This document shows, in pieces, positions 11,475 to 22,985 of a DNA stretch of 64,000 nucleotides (position 1 is its first letter; each line of letters starts with the position of its first letter). The position numbers were made by a program, and so were the translations under genes. The stretch spans positions 29,959,531-30,023,530 of the forward strand of contig CM026554.1 of assembly GCA_015143295.1 (NCBI GenBank), read 5' to 3'. The notes under the pieces were generated by a model. That model was not told where the DNA came from. It did not search any database and saw nothing but the letters and a program-made list of their open reading frames with translations. This stretch comes from Tetracentron sinense (Eukaryota > Streptophyta > Magnoliopsida > Trochodendrales > Trochodendraceae).

Positions 11475-11702
11475 CTATCTTGATTCAAAGTTCATTAAGT
11501 TTTGTGAAGATAACGGGATCCGTCACGAGACAACTACAGCGTACACACCACAACAAAATAATGTTGCAGGAAGGAAGAATAGAACTCTAACAGAAATGGT
11601 TAATACCATGCTAAATAGCTCCGGTGCTCCATAAAATCTTTGGGGTAAAGCACTTCTCTCAGCCTGTCACATTCTCAATGGAAAGCAGAATCAATTCCAT
11701 AT
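11475..11702 (+). pseudogene. Ty1/copia integrase fragment
   Basis: Translates as FIKFCEDNGIRHETTTAYTP, then QQNNVAGRKNRTLTEMVNTM, a stop, and LWGKALLSACHILN. This is the core of copia integrase around the catalytic glutamate (usually NGVAERKNRT; here the Glu codon is changed to Gly). No flanking gag or RT is present. A TGTCACGCCCC motif starts right after it at 11703. Confidence 0.8.
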
Positions 11703-11952
11703 TGTCACGCCCCAAAACCAACACACATTAGATCATGTTATGCCTTGTTCATTACAGGATGGTTTGCCAAGTTAAGTATAGTCACACCTAAAGTATCCCT
11801 TAACTCCTAGGGGGTATTTTAGGGCGCGACAGGTCCCATCCCGACGTGTATGAGTGAGATGAAACATCTTTATCTGATCGGGCTCCTGTCCGTCAAGATC
11901 TGCCCATTGTACGCCCATTCAAACCTAAAATTCCTTAGTTCAATGAATCCTT
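11703..11952. other. LTR-start-like sequence TGTCACGCCCC, unassigned
   Basis: TGTCACGCCCCAAAACC resembles the first bases of many plant gypsy LTRs, but no matching end, PBS or coding sequence follows. The remainder to 11952 shows no clear gene. Confidence 0.25.
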
Positions 11953-13139
11953 TGACGTAGAGGGGGGTGAATAGGTCTACTTAACAAATTCTACCAATTT
12001 TAATTTTAACCAATCACAACCATTCAATTACACATGAACACGCAAAACGTTTTACGTGAAAAACCCTTCTGGGAAAAACCACGGGACCTAGTCTAGCACA
12101 AATTTCACTATAAGAAGATTTAAAAAATACAAGACTCGAATCTTATCCAACCGGACACGACACACCGTTCCTCGGTATCGATTCTTCAGCTTGCAAACCA
12201 CGAACTCAACTTGTTCGATCTTTACAACAGTAGCTCCGGTTCCTCACTGGCCAACTCTTCTCAATGTGATTAAACCACGATCTCTGAAGATCAATTCCCG
12301 TCCTTGACAGCTTTGGTTCAAGCCAACCAACACTCATAGCGGAGTACAATTAGGGTTTTAGGGTTTTGAACAACTCTAGAGTGATACCATCAAAGTTTGA
12401 GGATCAAATAATGCAAGTCTTCAAAGATTGGAATGACTATACTTACATCTCTAGAGCAACTAACAAAGGAGAAGGAGAGAAATAAATTCCAGAGTTTATG
12501 TGAACTATAGAGGAAGCCCAAAGCACTCTCAACACTTTGCACAAGTCCCCATTCACGGACTAGAAGGGTTCTAATAAATAGAGAAGCAAAACCAATGTTT
12601 TAGAAATTGCCAAAATTAGTTTTATAAACAATTTTAGGGACTGGGTCAACCCAAAGGGGGTTGGGTCGACCCAAATGTGCACTTCGGTCAACCCAAATTC
12701 CACTTTGGGTCGACCCACTTATTTGGTGCTCTCTGCCTTGATTTGCCATACATTTGTTTTGAGGACTGGGTCGACCCAATGGTGAAATTTTCCTGTTTTT
12801 CACCCTTGAATCCACTATGCTTTGATTCACTTTATCCTAGGCATGTTGGAACCAAATTCCATGATTGTGGGCACTTCCATTTGGGTAATTTTTGGTCTCT
12901 AAGTCTTACTTACCATCCTAATGCTTGAGCCATTCTTTGATGATTTTTCTTCAAGCTTTGTCATGACACCTTCTTCACTTTTCATCGATTTGAATGGTGA
13001 GACCTAAGGAGAACTAGAACCAATTTTGGACTCGGAATTTAGCTAACAAGAAACATGACTTTACAAAGCCATACCTTGAGTCCTTAGACTCAATACAACC
13101 TTGAGTCCATAGACTCAATACATCATCCGGGCCTTCACA
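11953..13139 (-). mobile_element. Minus-strand LTR, probably copia type (family E)
   Basis: On the minus strand the sequence ends in ACCTATTCACCCCCCTCTAC followed by GTCA at 11953, a U5 ending common in plant copia LTRs. A TATA-like CTATTTATTAG sits at about 12582-12571 (minus). Upstream of it on that strand (12643-12779) are five copies of the palindrome GGGTCGACCC/GGGTCAACCC. The far boundary at 13139 (TGTGAAGGCC on the minus strand) is a guess; no target duplication was found. No coding region is attached. Confidence 0.45.
12643..12779. repeat. Cluster of GGGTCGACCC palindromes
   Basis: Palindromic cores at 12643-12652, 12661-12674 (TTGGGTCGACCCAA, perfect), 12686-12694, 12707-12716 and 12768-12777. 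Some have one base changed (GGTCAACCC). Confidence 0.85.
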
Positions 13140-13167
13140 CGTTAGAATCATCACAAATCATCTCATC

Positions 13168-14241
13168 TTGACCAATGCGGGGACCTGTCGTCATGGCCTC
13201 TCCATTAGAAACAACACATACCTTCTTGATCTTAGTCACTGTGGGGGAATTTCCCTCACGACATATTTATCAAGAACAACACATACCTACCTGATCTTAG
13301 TCACTGTAGGGAACTCGGCCTCACGACATATCCATCAAGGAACAATACACTCACCTAATCTCAGTCACTGTGTCACAACATATCTATCATGAATACCTAC
13401 CTGATCTCAGTCACTGTGGCACGACATATCTATCAGGGAATAATACACACCCACCTGATCTCAGTCACTGTGTCACGACATATCTATCACGAATACCTGA
13501 TCTCAGCTATTATGGCATGACATATCTATCAGGGAACAATACACACCCACTTGATCTCAGTCACTATGTCATGACATATCTATCAAGAATATCTATTCTC
13601 AATCACTGTCGGATGACATATCTATAAGGGAACAATAGACACTCACCTGATCTCAGTCACTGTGTCACGACATATCTATTAGGAATACCTGATCTCAATC
13701 ACTGTGGCACGACATATCTATCAGGAAACAATATACACCCACCTGATCTCAGTCACTGTGTCACAACATATCTATTAGGAATACCCGATCTCAGTCACTG
13801 TGGCACGACGTATCTATTAGGGAACAATACACACCCAGCTGATCTCAATCACTGTGTCATGACATATTTATTAGGAATACCTGATCTCAGTCATTATGAC
13901 ACGACATATCTATCAGGGAACAATATAACCCACCTGATCTCAGTCCCTGTGTAACGACATATCTATCAAGAATACTTGATCTCAGTCATTGTGGCATGAC
14001 ATATCTATCAGAAATACTTGATCTCAGTCACTATGGCACGACATATCTATCAGGAACAATACAAACCCACCTGATCTCAGTCATTGTGTTAGGATATATC
14101 TATCAGGAATACCCGATTTCAGTCACTGTGGCACGACATATCTATTAGGGAACAATACACACTCACCTGACCTCAGTCACTATGTCACAACATATCTATT
14201 AGGAATACCCAATCTCAGTCATTGTGGCACGACATATCTAT
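13168..14241 (+). repeat. Tandem array with a 95-base dimeric unit
   Basis: About 11 copies of a 95-base higher-order unit made of two related halves. A short half of 42 bases contains CTGATCTCAGTCACTG, TGTCACGACATATCTATC and ends GAATAC. A long half of 53 bases carries TGGCACGAC and ends GGGAACAATACACACCCAC. Halves alternate fairly regularly, with a few out-of-order units near 13970-14040. Divergence between copies is low to moderate. The array stops exactly where TGTAAGCACCC begins at 14242. Confidence 0.95.
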
Positions 14242-14600
14242 TGTAAGCACCCAATTTTTACACCCTGCTTAACCATGGTTAACCCCCTATTAACCATGGT
14301 TATCACTGGCCAACCCTAGTAGCCCTAGGTAGATGATAATCCAAACCCTAGTAGCCTTAGGTAGACCCTAATCTAAACCCTTGGTAAACCCTAAACCCTA
14401 GACCTAACCCTAGGAAAACCCTAAACCTTAGCCTAGCCCTAGGTAGACCCTAAACCCTAGTCTAACCCTAGACTAACCATACCTAAAACCTAGGACTAAC
14501 CCTAGGTAAACCCTATACCTAACCCTAGGTCCAACCCTAGCCTAGCCCTAGTCTAAATCCTATACTAAAGCCCCATGGGCTCAAGGCCCATTTCAAGTCC
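14242..14600 (+). mobile_element. LTR start of family A (copy A2), truncated
   Basis: TGTAAGCACCCAATTTTTAC matches the start of LTR A1 (6133), followed by two AACCATGGTT palindromes and a CCTAG-rich stretch resembling the minus-strand copy at 55723. Similarity is lost after about 14600. There is no polypurine tract before it. Confidence 0.7.
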
Positions 14601-15240
14601 AAACTCCAAAAAAAAAGGATAAATATTCAGTGTACTAGTTGGACCCATTGCAGAGAAGCATATCCAACCACCCAAAATCTTAAAAAAAATTAATGAGTAA
14701 GTAACTTCTTCCCTTATATTACACATTTTACATCTATGTTTATATTTTGTACTAAACCTTTATACAAAATTTTCAAATTACTTTTGTGAAATGCATTTAA
14801 TGAATTGGTGGTCTCTGCTTTAGAAGGCAAGCAGAGGCCCAAAGTGAACATTTACTGATGATAAGATAAATTAAGACCGATATTAATTAATCATTCTAAT
14901 GTTGTAATATTAAAAATTTATGGCTTAACTATTTTGACATAGTCTCATTCATTCTCTTTTTTTGTAGTGTCTGAAACAAAAAAAAAAAAAAAAAAAACTG
15001 GGAATATGGCTATTATACCATAATGTATCTAAGGGACATCATCACCAACAAGAAAAGAAAAATAAATGAGAAGATTATGGATTATTTTACATCCAAGGGT
15101 CACGAATTGTATTGTGATGAACAATAAAAGAAATTAAGAATGGAACTAGTTGAATACTTTAGAAGTTGAACGGTGCTAACTGTTACACATTTATGCACCT
15201 CAAACTACATGTGTTAGTTCCTTAGAATCCTCTTTTGAAG
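14601..15240. other. AT-rich sequence, no gene recognised
   Basis: Contains a poly(A) run at about 14978-14997. No coding similarity or terminal repeats seen. Confidence 0.5.
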
Positions 15241-15381
15241 CATGTTATGATATTTGGTTGTCTTTGTCTATGCAGGACCATGCGAGGAATACAAGATAAA
15301 ATCGAAGAGACATTAGATGAAAAGCCTCAGAAAGAACCTCATTCCGGAGAAAAGCAAAAGAAAGAAAGAAGAGAACAAAGA

Positions 15382-15543
15382 AAACAAGCGACAATCGATC
15401 GCTGACTATCAGACGATCGATTGCAGGATAGAACGTGACGATCGATCGTAGAACTTTTAACGATTGATCCTTCACGAACCCATAGCCAAAGAAGAATTCT
15501 TAGGAAAGGACGATCGATCATCCCTACTTGACGATCAATCGTC
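15382..15543. repeat. Cluster of CGATCGATCG palindromes in LTR D
   Basis: Six near-palindromes: ACAATCGATCGC, GACGATCGATTGC, GACGATCGATCGTAG, AACGATTGATC, GACGATCGATCATC and GACGATCAATCGTC. All lie within 165 bases and end 56 bases before the TATA box. Confidence 0.85.
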
Positions 15544-15598
15544 ATCGGGGTTTTCTAAGGTTTCTAAAACCTGATTTTAGCAATTAGGAAGAGTTCTC

Positions 15599-15606
15599 TA
15601 TAAAAG
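15599..15606 (+). promoter_or_regulatory. TATA box of LTR D
   Basis: TATAAAAG within TTCTCTATAAAAGAAAAAGC. Confidence 0.5.
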
Positions 15607-16699
15607 AAAAAGCTACCTGTACTGAAAGAGTTTCTGAATTTTGGAGATTTGAAGAGGAATGTTTTGGAGATCTGTGAAGGGTGGAGGATGGATCATTCGC
15701 GTTCTTCGTGTTCTCCATCGAAAGTGGTGTTCCTTACTCTCGCTATGAACTAATCTCTTTCTCTAGGGTTTAGATAAAACCCTAGCCAAGTAATTGTATC
15801 CCTTGTATTTTATTTAGGTTTCCTTCTTGTATAAATAATGATTGCCTAATGAGAGGGTTGTTCTTCAACCAATTATTCAAGTTTATACTTAGTTTCAATA
15901 TGATCTTATCATTGTCTTAGGTTTTATTATGTTGAGATTAAATTCATTCATATCTTTTTGTGATTGTTGGTATGAATTTTATGCAATGGTTTTTATAGTC
16001 GATGAATTAAATCATAGGATATTCTGTGCCTAGGGAAGACGAGTGATGTCACAACCCTAGTTTAGTGTGTATCACTCGTGCTGACCAAAGATAGGATATG
16101 CCTAGACTTTGATCCCTTGAATCATTCTTGTTTTGATGAGTTGAGACCTATAGTTGATCTCATCCCTATTGTATATGCTTGAGAAACCAGAATAAATACT
16201 TGTGGATTTAGTTATGAGGCTAGTGGTGGATTCGAACGCCCTTGATCTTCTCTCACCGATATATAACCAAAAGCTCTTAGTTTAATTAGGATTAATAAAA
16301 TCTGATAGTTTAATTAGGTTAAAATCAATCAAATCAAATCAATCAATCTTATTCTCATTGACTTAGAGTTAATTTGGAGAAAAAGGCAACGAAACCAGCG
16401 CAGACCTCTGTGGTTCGACACCCCATACTACTCACTATTCTATGAAATTGTAGCTACTACAAGGTTTATTTAATTGAAGATCAGAATTATTTGTACTATT
16501 TAGAATAACATCCGTATATGTAATTTGCTCATAAGGTAAATAGATTTCTATTATTCATGAATGTATAGTTTATTACTATTTTATTGATGCTTACATAAAA
16601 TTTCTTATACTGTAAATAAATTCTTATTATTTAATTCATGGATGTAAGTGGGTGTGTGTATGAATTTAGTAGTGAGTGTGAGGAGTTACAGGTTGCTAT

Positions 16700-17091
16700 A
16701 GGGCTGCAAAATCTTTATGAGTTTCAAATAAATCAATAGTCATGGTTAACAATAAAACTGTAAACAATGTAGGTTTAAAAATCACGGTTTCCCTAGTAAG
16801 AGTGACTTTTTAATCAAAATAATCACCGCTTATACAAAAAATCATGATCTATAATTTTGTGAAAAATTCATTTTTAAAGGTAATAATTTCAGTATTTAAG
16901 ATATTCAATCATGGATAAATATCTTTGATTGTTTATATTTAAAACAATCATGGTTACATTGAAAACCGTGATATATAATTACATACCATCACGTGTTGAA
17001 AGATCGTGGTTCGGTCTGCGCGTTGTAATTATGCTAAAAGTATTACGATCACAAATAAAAACCATGAGCAATGAGCCAATTTCTTGTAGTG
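16700..17091 (-). mobile_element. CACTA-like right terminus with subterminal repeats
   Basis: Ends at 17091 with TTTCTTGTAGTG, the inverse of CACTACAAGAAA. The preceding 390 bases repeat ATCATGGTT and its complement AACCGTGAT about ten times in both orientations, as CACTA subterminal regions do. The motif differs from the CCGACGGAA motif at 9992, and flanking triplets (ACA versus ACG) do not match, so it is probably a different element whose other end is not visible here. Confidence 0.55.
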
Positions 17092-17344
17092 ACGGTTGCA
17101 TGATGGTCGGGCTCAAAACCTTTCAGGATGGAAAGTTAGGCTTTACAACGATTACCGAACTGAAACTTATCATCACGATTAAAGAAAATCCCTTGTCTCC
17201 TTCGTTCACTCATTTCCATTGAATTAAATATAACATATTTACATATTTAAGTATATAAATTAACTATAACTATGAGAATATTCAAAAATTAACCTTTAAT
17301 TAATATATTGTTTCTATAATGATGTAGTATGAGTCAGCCTATAG
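17092..17344. other. No recognised feature
   Basis: AT-rich spacer between the CACTA terminus and the MITE. Confidence 0.5.
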
Positions 17345-17507
17345 GTACTCCCAAATATACTCCCTAATCCTAACCGTTTATAACCAACCACTAAGGGCTA
17401 GGATTTGAGTTGGCTTATTTTGTCTTTTCTAATGCCACATCAACTCTAATCCTAACCGTTTATAATTGAGATAAACGGATAAGATTTGGGAGTATATTTG
17501 GGAGTAC
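17345..17507. mobile_element. MITE with about 36-base terminal inverted repeats
   Basis: The left end GTACTCCCAAATATACTCCC, continuing into AATCCTAACCGTTTAT, is matched in inverse at the right end (17470-17507) with three or four mismatches. Total length is about 163 bases with no coding capacity. Superfamily cannot be assigned, because no convincing target duplication is visible. Confidence 0.75.
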
Positions 17508-19435
17508 ACTTTGGGAGTATCCCTAGATTAATTCGATGTAGAATATGTGGTTGGTGAATTTTTGAAGTATTTTTCCCAAAAGAAATGGGGAGCCAAAGAA
17601 ACTAGTCTACCTCTATGCGACCAAGGTTCCAATGAGTGCAAATTTAAGCATAGTGGTCAGAATTTGATGCAAAATGAAGCATTAAAAATGCAAAATCATC
17701 ATTTCTCTCTCAAAGAACCAACCTTGAGTCCATAAGGATAATATAGAATATTCTCGAAAGGAAATAAAAACTAAAACTTATTAAAAATATAGTTAAATAC
17801 ATCCCAAGTCTTAATTCGACTCCAACTTTTCAAAACGGCAAACTTATCAAAAATAGTAAGTTTATAAAAGTAGCAAAAACTAAAAACAGATCAAACACTT
17901 ACTTATTGAAGTCTTAATTTTGGGATTTTTGAACCGAATTGGAATCTAAAATTACCCAAATAAATATTTACACAATAAATCTTGGCTTTGAAGTGAGTTT
18001 GGACCCTCTGTAGTGAGTACTCTTTGATACACATTCCATTCTCGGCCTAAATAGTCTCAATTCTTCTTCTAATCCTTTTCTATGTCTTTAAGGTGGGACC
18101 CACCTCTTTGAAATCACCTAGAGCCTCCATTAGCCCTAAATTCCTTTTAGACACCATATGCAGCCTTTTAGAACCCAAAACATTCACCCAAATGCTAATC
18201 ATGGAGCAGAGATATTTTTATCATTTTTGCATCCTCAAGTGGGACTCGATCCTAAGTGATACATTCATAATTTCGTGAACTTTAGTGATAATTTTGTTTA
18301 TGTTGAAAGTCCTTTTAAGTGGTTTAAAACTCAATTAATTTGTAGAACGATAGTGATTTTGTAATTTTGATGAAACTAAGCCCTTTCTAAAATTCTAATG
18401 CTTTAGAACTCAATTTTTAGGATATTGTAATTTATAATTCTGATGAAATCAAGCCCAGTCTAAAATGTTCTTGCACTATGGACAAATTTTACCCTTAAAA
18501 AATTGACTTATTCATGGGGTTTGGACATTTAATTTACAAATCTGCCCCTCAAATGGCTAGATACCCTTAAACTCCTTAAGTCCCACATTGAAAGTGAGAG
18601 GATTTCTCCTTCCATCATTATCTTATAAATACTCCCCTTCTCAACCCATTTCACTCACTCAGTACTAAGCTTTCACTACCTCAAGCACTAAAAGAGGTGA
18701 GCACTTTTTCTAGGCATACTTTTGCTCTTAAAAAATTACATCTTTGCTTATTTAGAAAAACTATTTTCTTAGCCCTTCTTAGTTAATTATTCTTTAATTT
18801 TAACTCTTCTAAATATTTAGGAGATTAAACCGTTAGGTTTTTAATTAACCTTGCCCAATCTTAAAAAATTTGGAAGAGAAAAGTCTAAGAGAATCACTCA
18901 AATCTACATAGTCATCCTTAGTTACTTAATTTTTATTTTTAATCCTTCTAAAAATATTTATGGTGATTAACATTAGGTTTATTATAACATCATTCAATCT
19001 TGAAGAGAAGAGTTCAAGAGAATTCCTCAAAGCTATATAAGGTGAGCAAGATTAATTTTTGTTATTTAATTTAAATATTTACCTAATTGTCTTTCATTCT
19101 GTCTTTTTTTTCTTTCATGAGATGAGCCTTAGTTTAGATTAGCAAATAAACCTCTTCTTGAGATAGTTTTGACCATCTTATAGTGTGTATCACAGAATTT
19201 TAGAGCTCTTTACGAAAAATGTGGAGGAAGAAACCTTAGGTTTTTCTTCAAATCTTTATTATAAAAATTTTGGTTTTCTTTAGTTTGCACAAAGAAAAAG
19301 TAATTCTAATATTTTCTTAAGATCTTATTTCTTGGGAATAAATTTTAGTCACAATACTAGGGAAAACTTTTCTAGTTTTTTTTTCTTTTATTTTCTAGCC
19401 TACATTGGTGTTTTCTGTAATCTCACTTTTTTTTT
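17508..19435. other. AT-rich region with one promoter-like stretch
   Basis: No gene recognised. TTATAAATACTCCCC at about 18623 followed by CTCACTCAGTACTAAGC and GTGAGCAC near 18698 looks like an LTR or promoter leader, but no partner LTR or coding region was found. Confidence 0.35.
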
Positions 19436-19439
19436 TTCA

Positions 19440-19900
19440 TTTGCTTTGACTAAGGGGAAAGCATAGTTTTTTTAAGGTTTTTTTCTCAAATCTAAGGTCT
19501 AAAAAATCTTTCATTTTGACTAGGGATGAAGAGAGCTTTTCTAGGATTTTCCGTTAACCTATGTCTCACAAGTTTCTTACTTTGACTAAGGGAAGAGGAG
19601 TCGTTCTATACTTTTCCTTAACCTAAAAGCATAATAATTCATAATTTGACTATAGGAGAATAGAGCCTTTATAGGCTTTGTTCAAACCCAAAGTTCTTAA
19701 AAACAATTCTCAATTGAAACACGGTTGGTCATTAATTTAAGAGAAATATCTTTTTTTGGCCTTTTTTTCCTTTTATGTTTTAGCTTATATTTCCTGTTTT
19801 TGGTTTTCTAAACTAGAACTTTTGTCTTTTTGTGTGGACTAAAGGTAGAGGAAAGTTTTCTAGATTTTTCCTCAAGCTTGAAGTCTATGGTATCTTCTTT
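19440..19900 (+). repeat. Degenerate tandem repeat, about 75-90-base unit
   Basis: Units share TTTGACTA(A)GGG, then AGGA(AG)AG, TTTTCTAGG(T/A)TTTTCC and TTAACCTAAAGTCT. Copies start near 19446, 19517, 19594, 19647 and 19830, strongly diverged. Confidence 0.6.
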
Positions 19901-20629
19901 TAGAAAAGTTTATCTTAAACCAAATGTTTCCCATGTCAAAAAGGATATCTTAGGATAACGTATCCTTGGTTTTCTCTTTAAGATTCATGCCAAATAAGAG
20001 TTTAGTAAGGATCATTTTTCTAAGTATGCTTTTTAGCTTTCTTTTAGAGAAAGTAATTAATCATGTCACTCATAAAAGCCAAAGAGCATACCATCCTTTT
20101 GGATGGATGAGACCAATGTGCCTATCAACTTCCCTGGTCCATAATCGAACCTCCCTACCCAAGTTTTTCTGGTTTTGCAATCGTATTGTTTTCTAAAAAT
20201 TGTTCTTTTAAGGATATTCATTTACATCTCTTTTTAAAATTGTTGGAGAGTCTAAACTCCCATATTAATTCACTCAAATTAATTTAGGAATGACCTTCTT
20301 TCATGCACTATGTGTATGAAACTCCCTAAAGCTCTCAATGTTATACTCTCTAAACGACATCTTTTCTCATCAAGAGATTTCTAATGATATAAATAATACA
20401 TTTTCTGATGATCGTGGGCAAAGTTACGCTCATTGGAATTTAGTTTATGCGGAAATAGGCAGTTGACATCCTAGTTTCTTGTTATCCAAATATTCTAGAA
20501 TTTTACTAGCCACCTATTCTACATCAGAAGTGTTAATATTATATATCGTTAGAAGGCTCTTGACAACTATTTAATTAATCATCAATCCATTAGAACCCGA
20601 TGTCATATTGCAAAAAGGTCTTTTGAGTT
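19901..20629. other. No recognised feature
   Basis: AT-rich non-coding sequence; no repeats or gene similarity seen. Confidence 0.45.
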
Positions 20630-21020
20630 TATAACACTGTTATAAAATGTAACAATGTTATACATTGTTATATTATATTATCAAAATTTTACTATGTATA
20701 CATATATTCCATAATTCATATAATATATATACAACGTAATATATGTATAACGGTGTTATACACTATTAAAGCGGTGTTATACACTTTTATACATATATTA
20801 TATAATATATATATATAGTCTATACCCTTTTATAATAGTGTTATACACTATTATACATCTATTAATATATATATTACAATATTGTTATATATAACATATA
20901 TTACATACTAATTATAATGAATGTTAAAACATTGTATAGCTGTGTTATAACACTTTTATAAATATTATTTATTATTATTACATATTATATTATATTATAT
21001 TTTGAAGTCATATATAAATA
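20630..21020. repeat. AT-rich GTGTTATACAC inverted-repeat satellite-like tract
   Basis: Dominated by variants of GTGTTATACACTATTATA and TATATAATATAT in both orientations. It is over 80 percent A+T and locally palindromic (for example TAACAATGTTATACATTGTTA). Confidence 0.7.
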
Positions 21021-21879
21021 ATATTATAGAATAATATACTTATGGGCTAGCCTAAGCCTAGTCCGGTCAATAACCCAAATAAAAAATTGACAATTCTTGG
21101 GCTGGATGCTTAGGCCTACATATATTAGGCCAATATAGAATCGAGCCTACCAAAGCCCTATCCAGCCCGACCCATTAACAGCCTAGTCAATGTCAAACGA
21201 GTTTTATCTCTATTTTAGATATATGTTTATAAATAGTATTAGCTGGATAATTAACAATTCAGCTTCAAACCTTTAACATACCAACTTAAACCTTAAGCAT
21301 TCCCAAATGCTACCTTAGCCTGGTGTGAATCCATTTTCAACGCTACTTTCTACAAGGTCCAAGCTCTCCACTAGTGACTCATGAGAGTGAACCCCTAGTC
21401 GAGCCCCCTCTTCTTCATCCATAGCTTTTTATACAAAAAACCACCACACGTATGGCAATTTTTTTGAAAAAAAGAAAGAGATAATACAATCCGTCGAAAC
21501 TCACCTGATACCATGATTCATCATTTTACTTGAACCATTTTTTTTCTAATAATTGAAGGGAGTCTGGCCTTTCTTCTGTCGTCTTCAGGGTTTATCTTTT
21601 CTTCCTCCTTTAATTGCGATTATTTCCCAACTACCTTTCTGAATACATAGAAATAAGGTAAGATTCCTTAGATTTTTCAACATTTTTGATAAATCCTACT
21701 TTATATTTTTTGTTGTTCTTCTTCAATTGTGTACCTTTGATTCATACATTTCACAAATGTAAATATATATTTGATTTAGTTCAGTAATTTATGCCTTATT
21801 TTTCGTCAGGGTCAAGATTTAAATTTCTAAGTTTATATTTACATTTCAGTGACTCAACGTTTTCAACATTTTAATCCTT
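21021..21879. other. No gene; short repeat fragment at 21050-21180
   Basis: The fragment with GGGCTAGCC, GGGCTGGATGC and CAGCCCGACCC looks like transposon-derived sequence of unknown family. The remainder is AT-rich without recognisable content. Confidence 0.35.
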
Positions 21880-22985
21880 TGTAGTTAAAGCATATAGGCA
21901 ACACCTAAGCAATAGAGGCTCATATGTTTGTATTTACATTTTTGTTTATTTATTTCCTTGAAGGTCATGTTTTCCATATAACGACTAGCCCAAGAGAGTT
22001 ATATTATTATAACTATGGGAAAAAAATAATAATAAGCTATACGATATAGAGCGCCATAACAACAATGTTCATATGAGGTGCAAGCGCATTTGTGGAACTT
22101 GGAGATTGGTTTTCACTAGCAAGGAAAATAAGATTGAATATCACAAGAGAAACATATAATTCACAAGCAAGTCAAGACAAAAGAAGGCAAGATGATTGAT
22201 GATGTAAGTGTTTATTTATTTTATTAACATATTTGTTGTTATCATTATTATCTCTGCATTTTCGTTAATAATTGTCTTATGTTATTATTACTGATCATCT
22301 ATTCAATTCATTACAAAGAAAAGATATTACTTTGAGGAGGTCATTGCTCATTGTTCTCTGAACTCACAGGACGAAGGGAGAGAGGGTGATAGAGTTGGCA
22401 GGGTCGGGTTTCTATTAGGGATGTCAATGGGCTGGGCCAAGAGTTGTCCGAGCCTAGACCTATCAGTGATATGCTCAATCCTAACCCAATAGGTCCTGTA
22501 CAAGTGAAGCCCGAATATGGACTTGATGAGACAACTAAATCAAAATCATAAACAGGTCTTAACTGTTTAAGATAGTAATGGTTAAAATAGTAGTGATTTT
22601 ATAAAATTTATTAAATCATTTGTTATCCAAAATGAATATTTTAATCACTATTCAATTATTAAATCACCAAAAAAAGTAAAACCCAAACGCAACTTTAGAT
22701 TTCTATTTAATTCAATGTTTTCTGGAGTAGTTAAAGTATATAAGGCTCATAGGCTTGTATTTACAAATTATGTTTGATTATTTCCATAAAGGTCATGCTT
22801 TCGACACATTAATTGTCAAGCCAAAGGAATTATATTGTTACACTTGAGGGGGAAAATTCGAAAAGCTACACAGTCTTGAGCACCACAACATTAACATTCA
22901 TAAGAGGTGGAAATACAAGTGGAACGTGCACATCGATACTTGGCAACAAAGCGAAGAAGATTGAACATCAAAAAAGTAAGTGTTT
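21880..22985 (+). repeat. Diverged tandem duplication, about 835-base offset
   Basis: 21885-22210 and 22722-22980 share in order: GTAGTTAAAG(C/T)ATATA, AGGCTCATA, TTGTATTTACA, AAGGTCATG, GGAATTATATTRTTA-like, CATAA-GAGGTG, GGAAC and a final GTAAGTG. Identity is roughly 60-70 percent with indels. In both copies an AAGGTCATG junction after a T-rich tract and a terminal GTAAGTG resemble exon borders, but neither segment has a clean reading frame. Confidence 0.55.

Larger units (their letters stand above)
15241..16440 (+). mobile_element. Athila-like gypsy LTR (family D)
   Basis: Has the order seen in Athila-type plant LTRs: a cluster of CGATCGATCG palindromes (15382-15543), TATAAAAG at 15599-15606, a GAAGAGGAATG leader, long AT-rich U5 with GAGTTGAGACC, and near the end GTGGTTCGACACCCC (16421-16435). 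The left boundary is uncertain and no PBS or gag follows. It is either a solo LTR or a fragment. Confidence 0.6.

Noticed and set aside
14330-14570. Telomere-like AAACCCTA repeats
   Set aside because: The unit is irregular CCTAG/ACCCTA, not regular CCCTAAA, and the same stretch occurs at 55480-55660 in another LTR of the family, so it is LTR sequence and not an interstitial telomere.
9992-17091. One single CACTA element from 9992 to 17091
   Set aside because: Both ends carry CACTACAAGAAAT in inverse orientation, but subterminal motifs differ and the flanking triplets (ACA/ACG) do not match.
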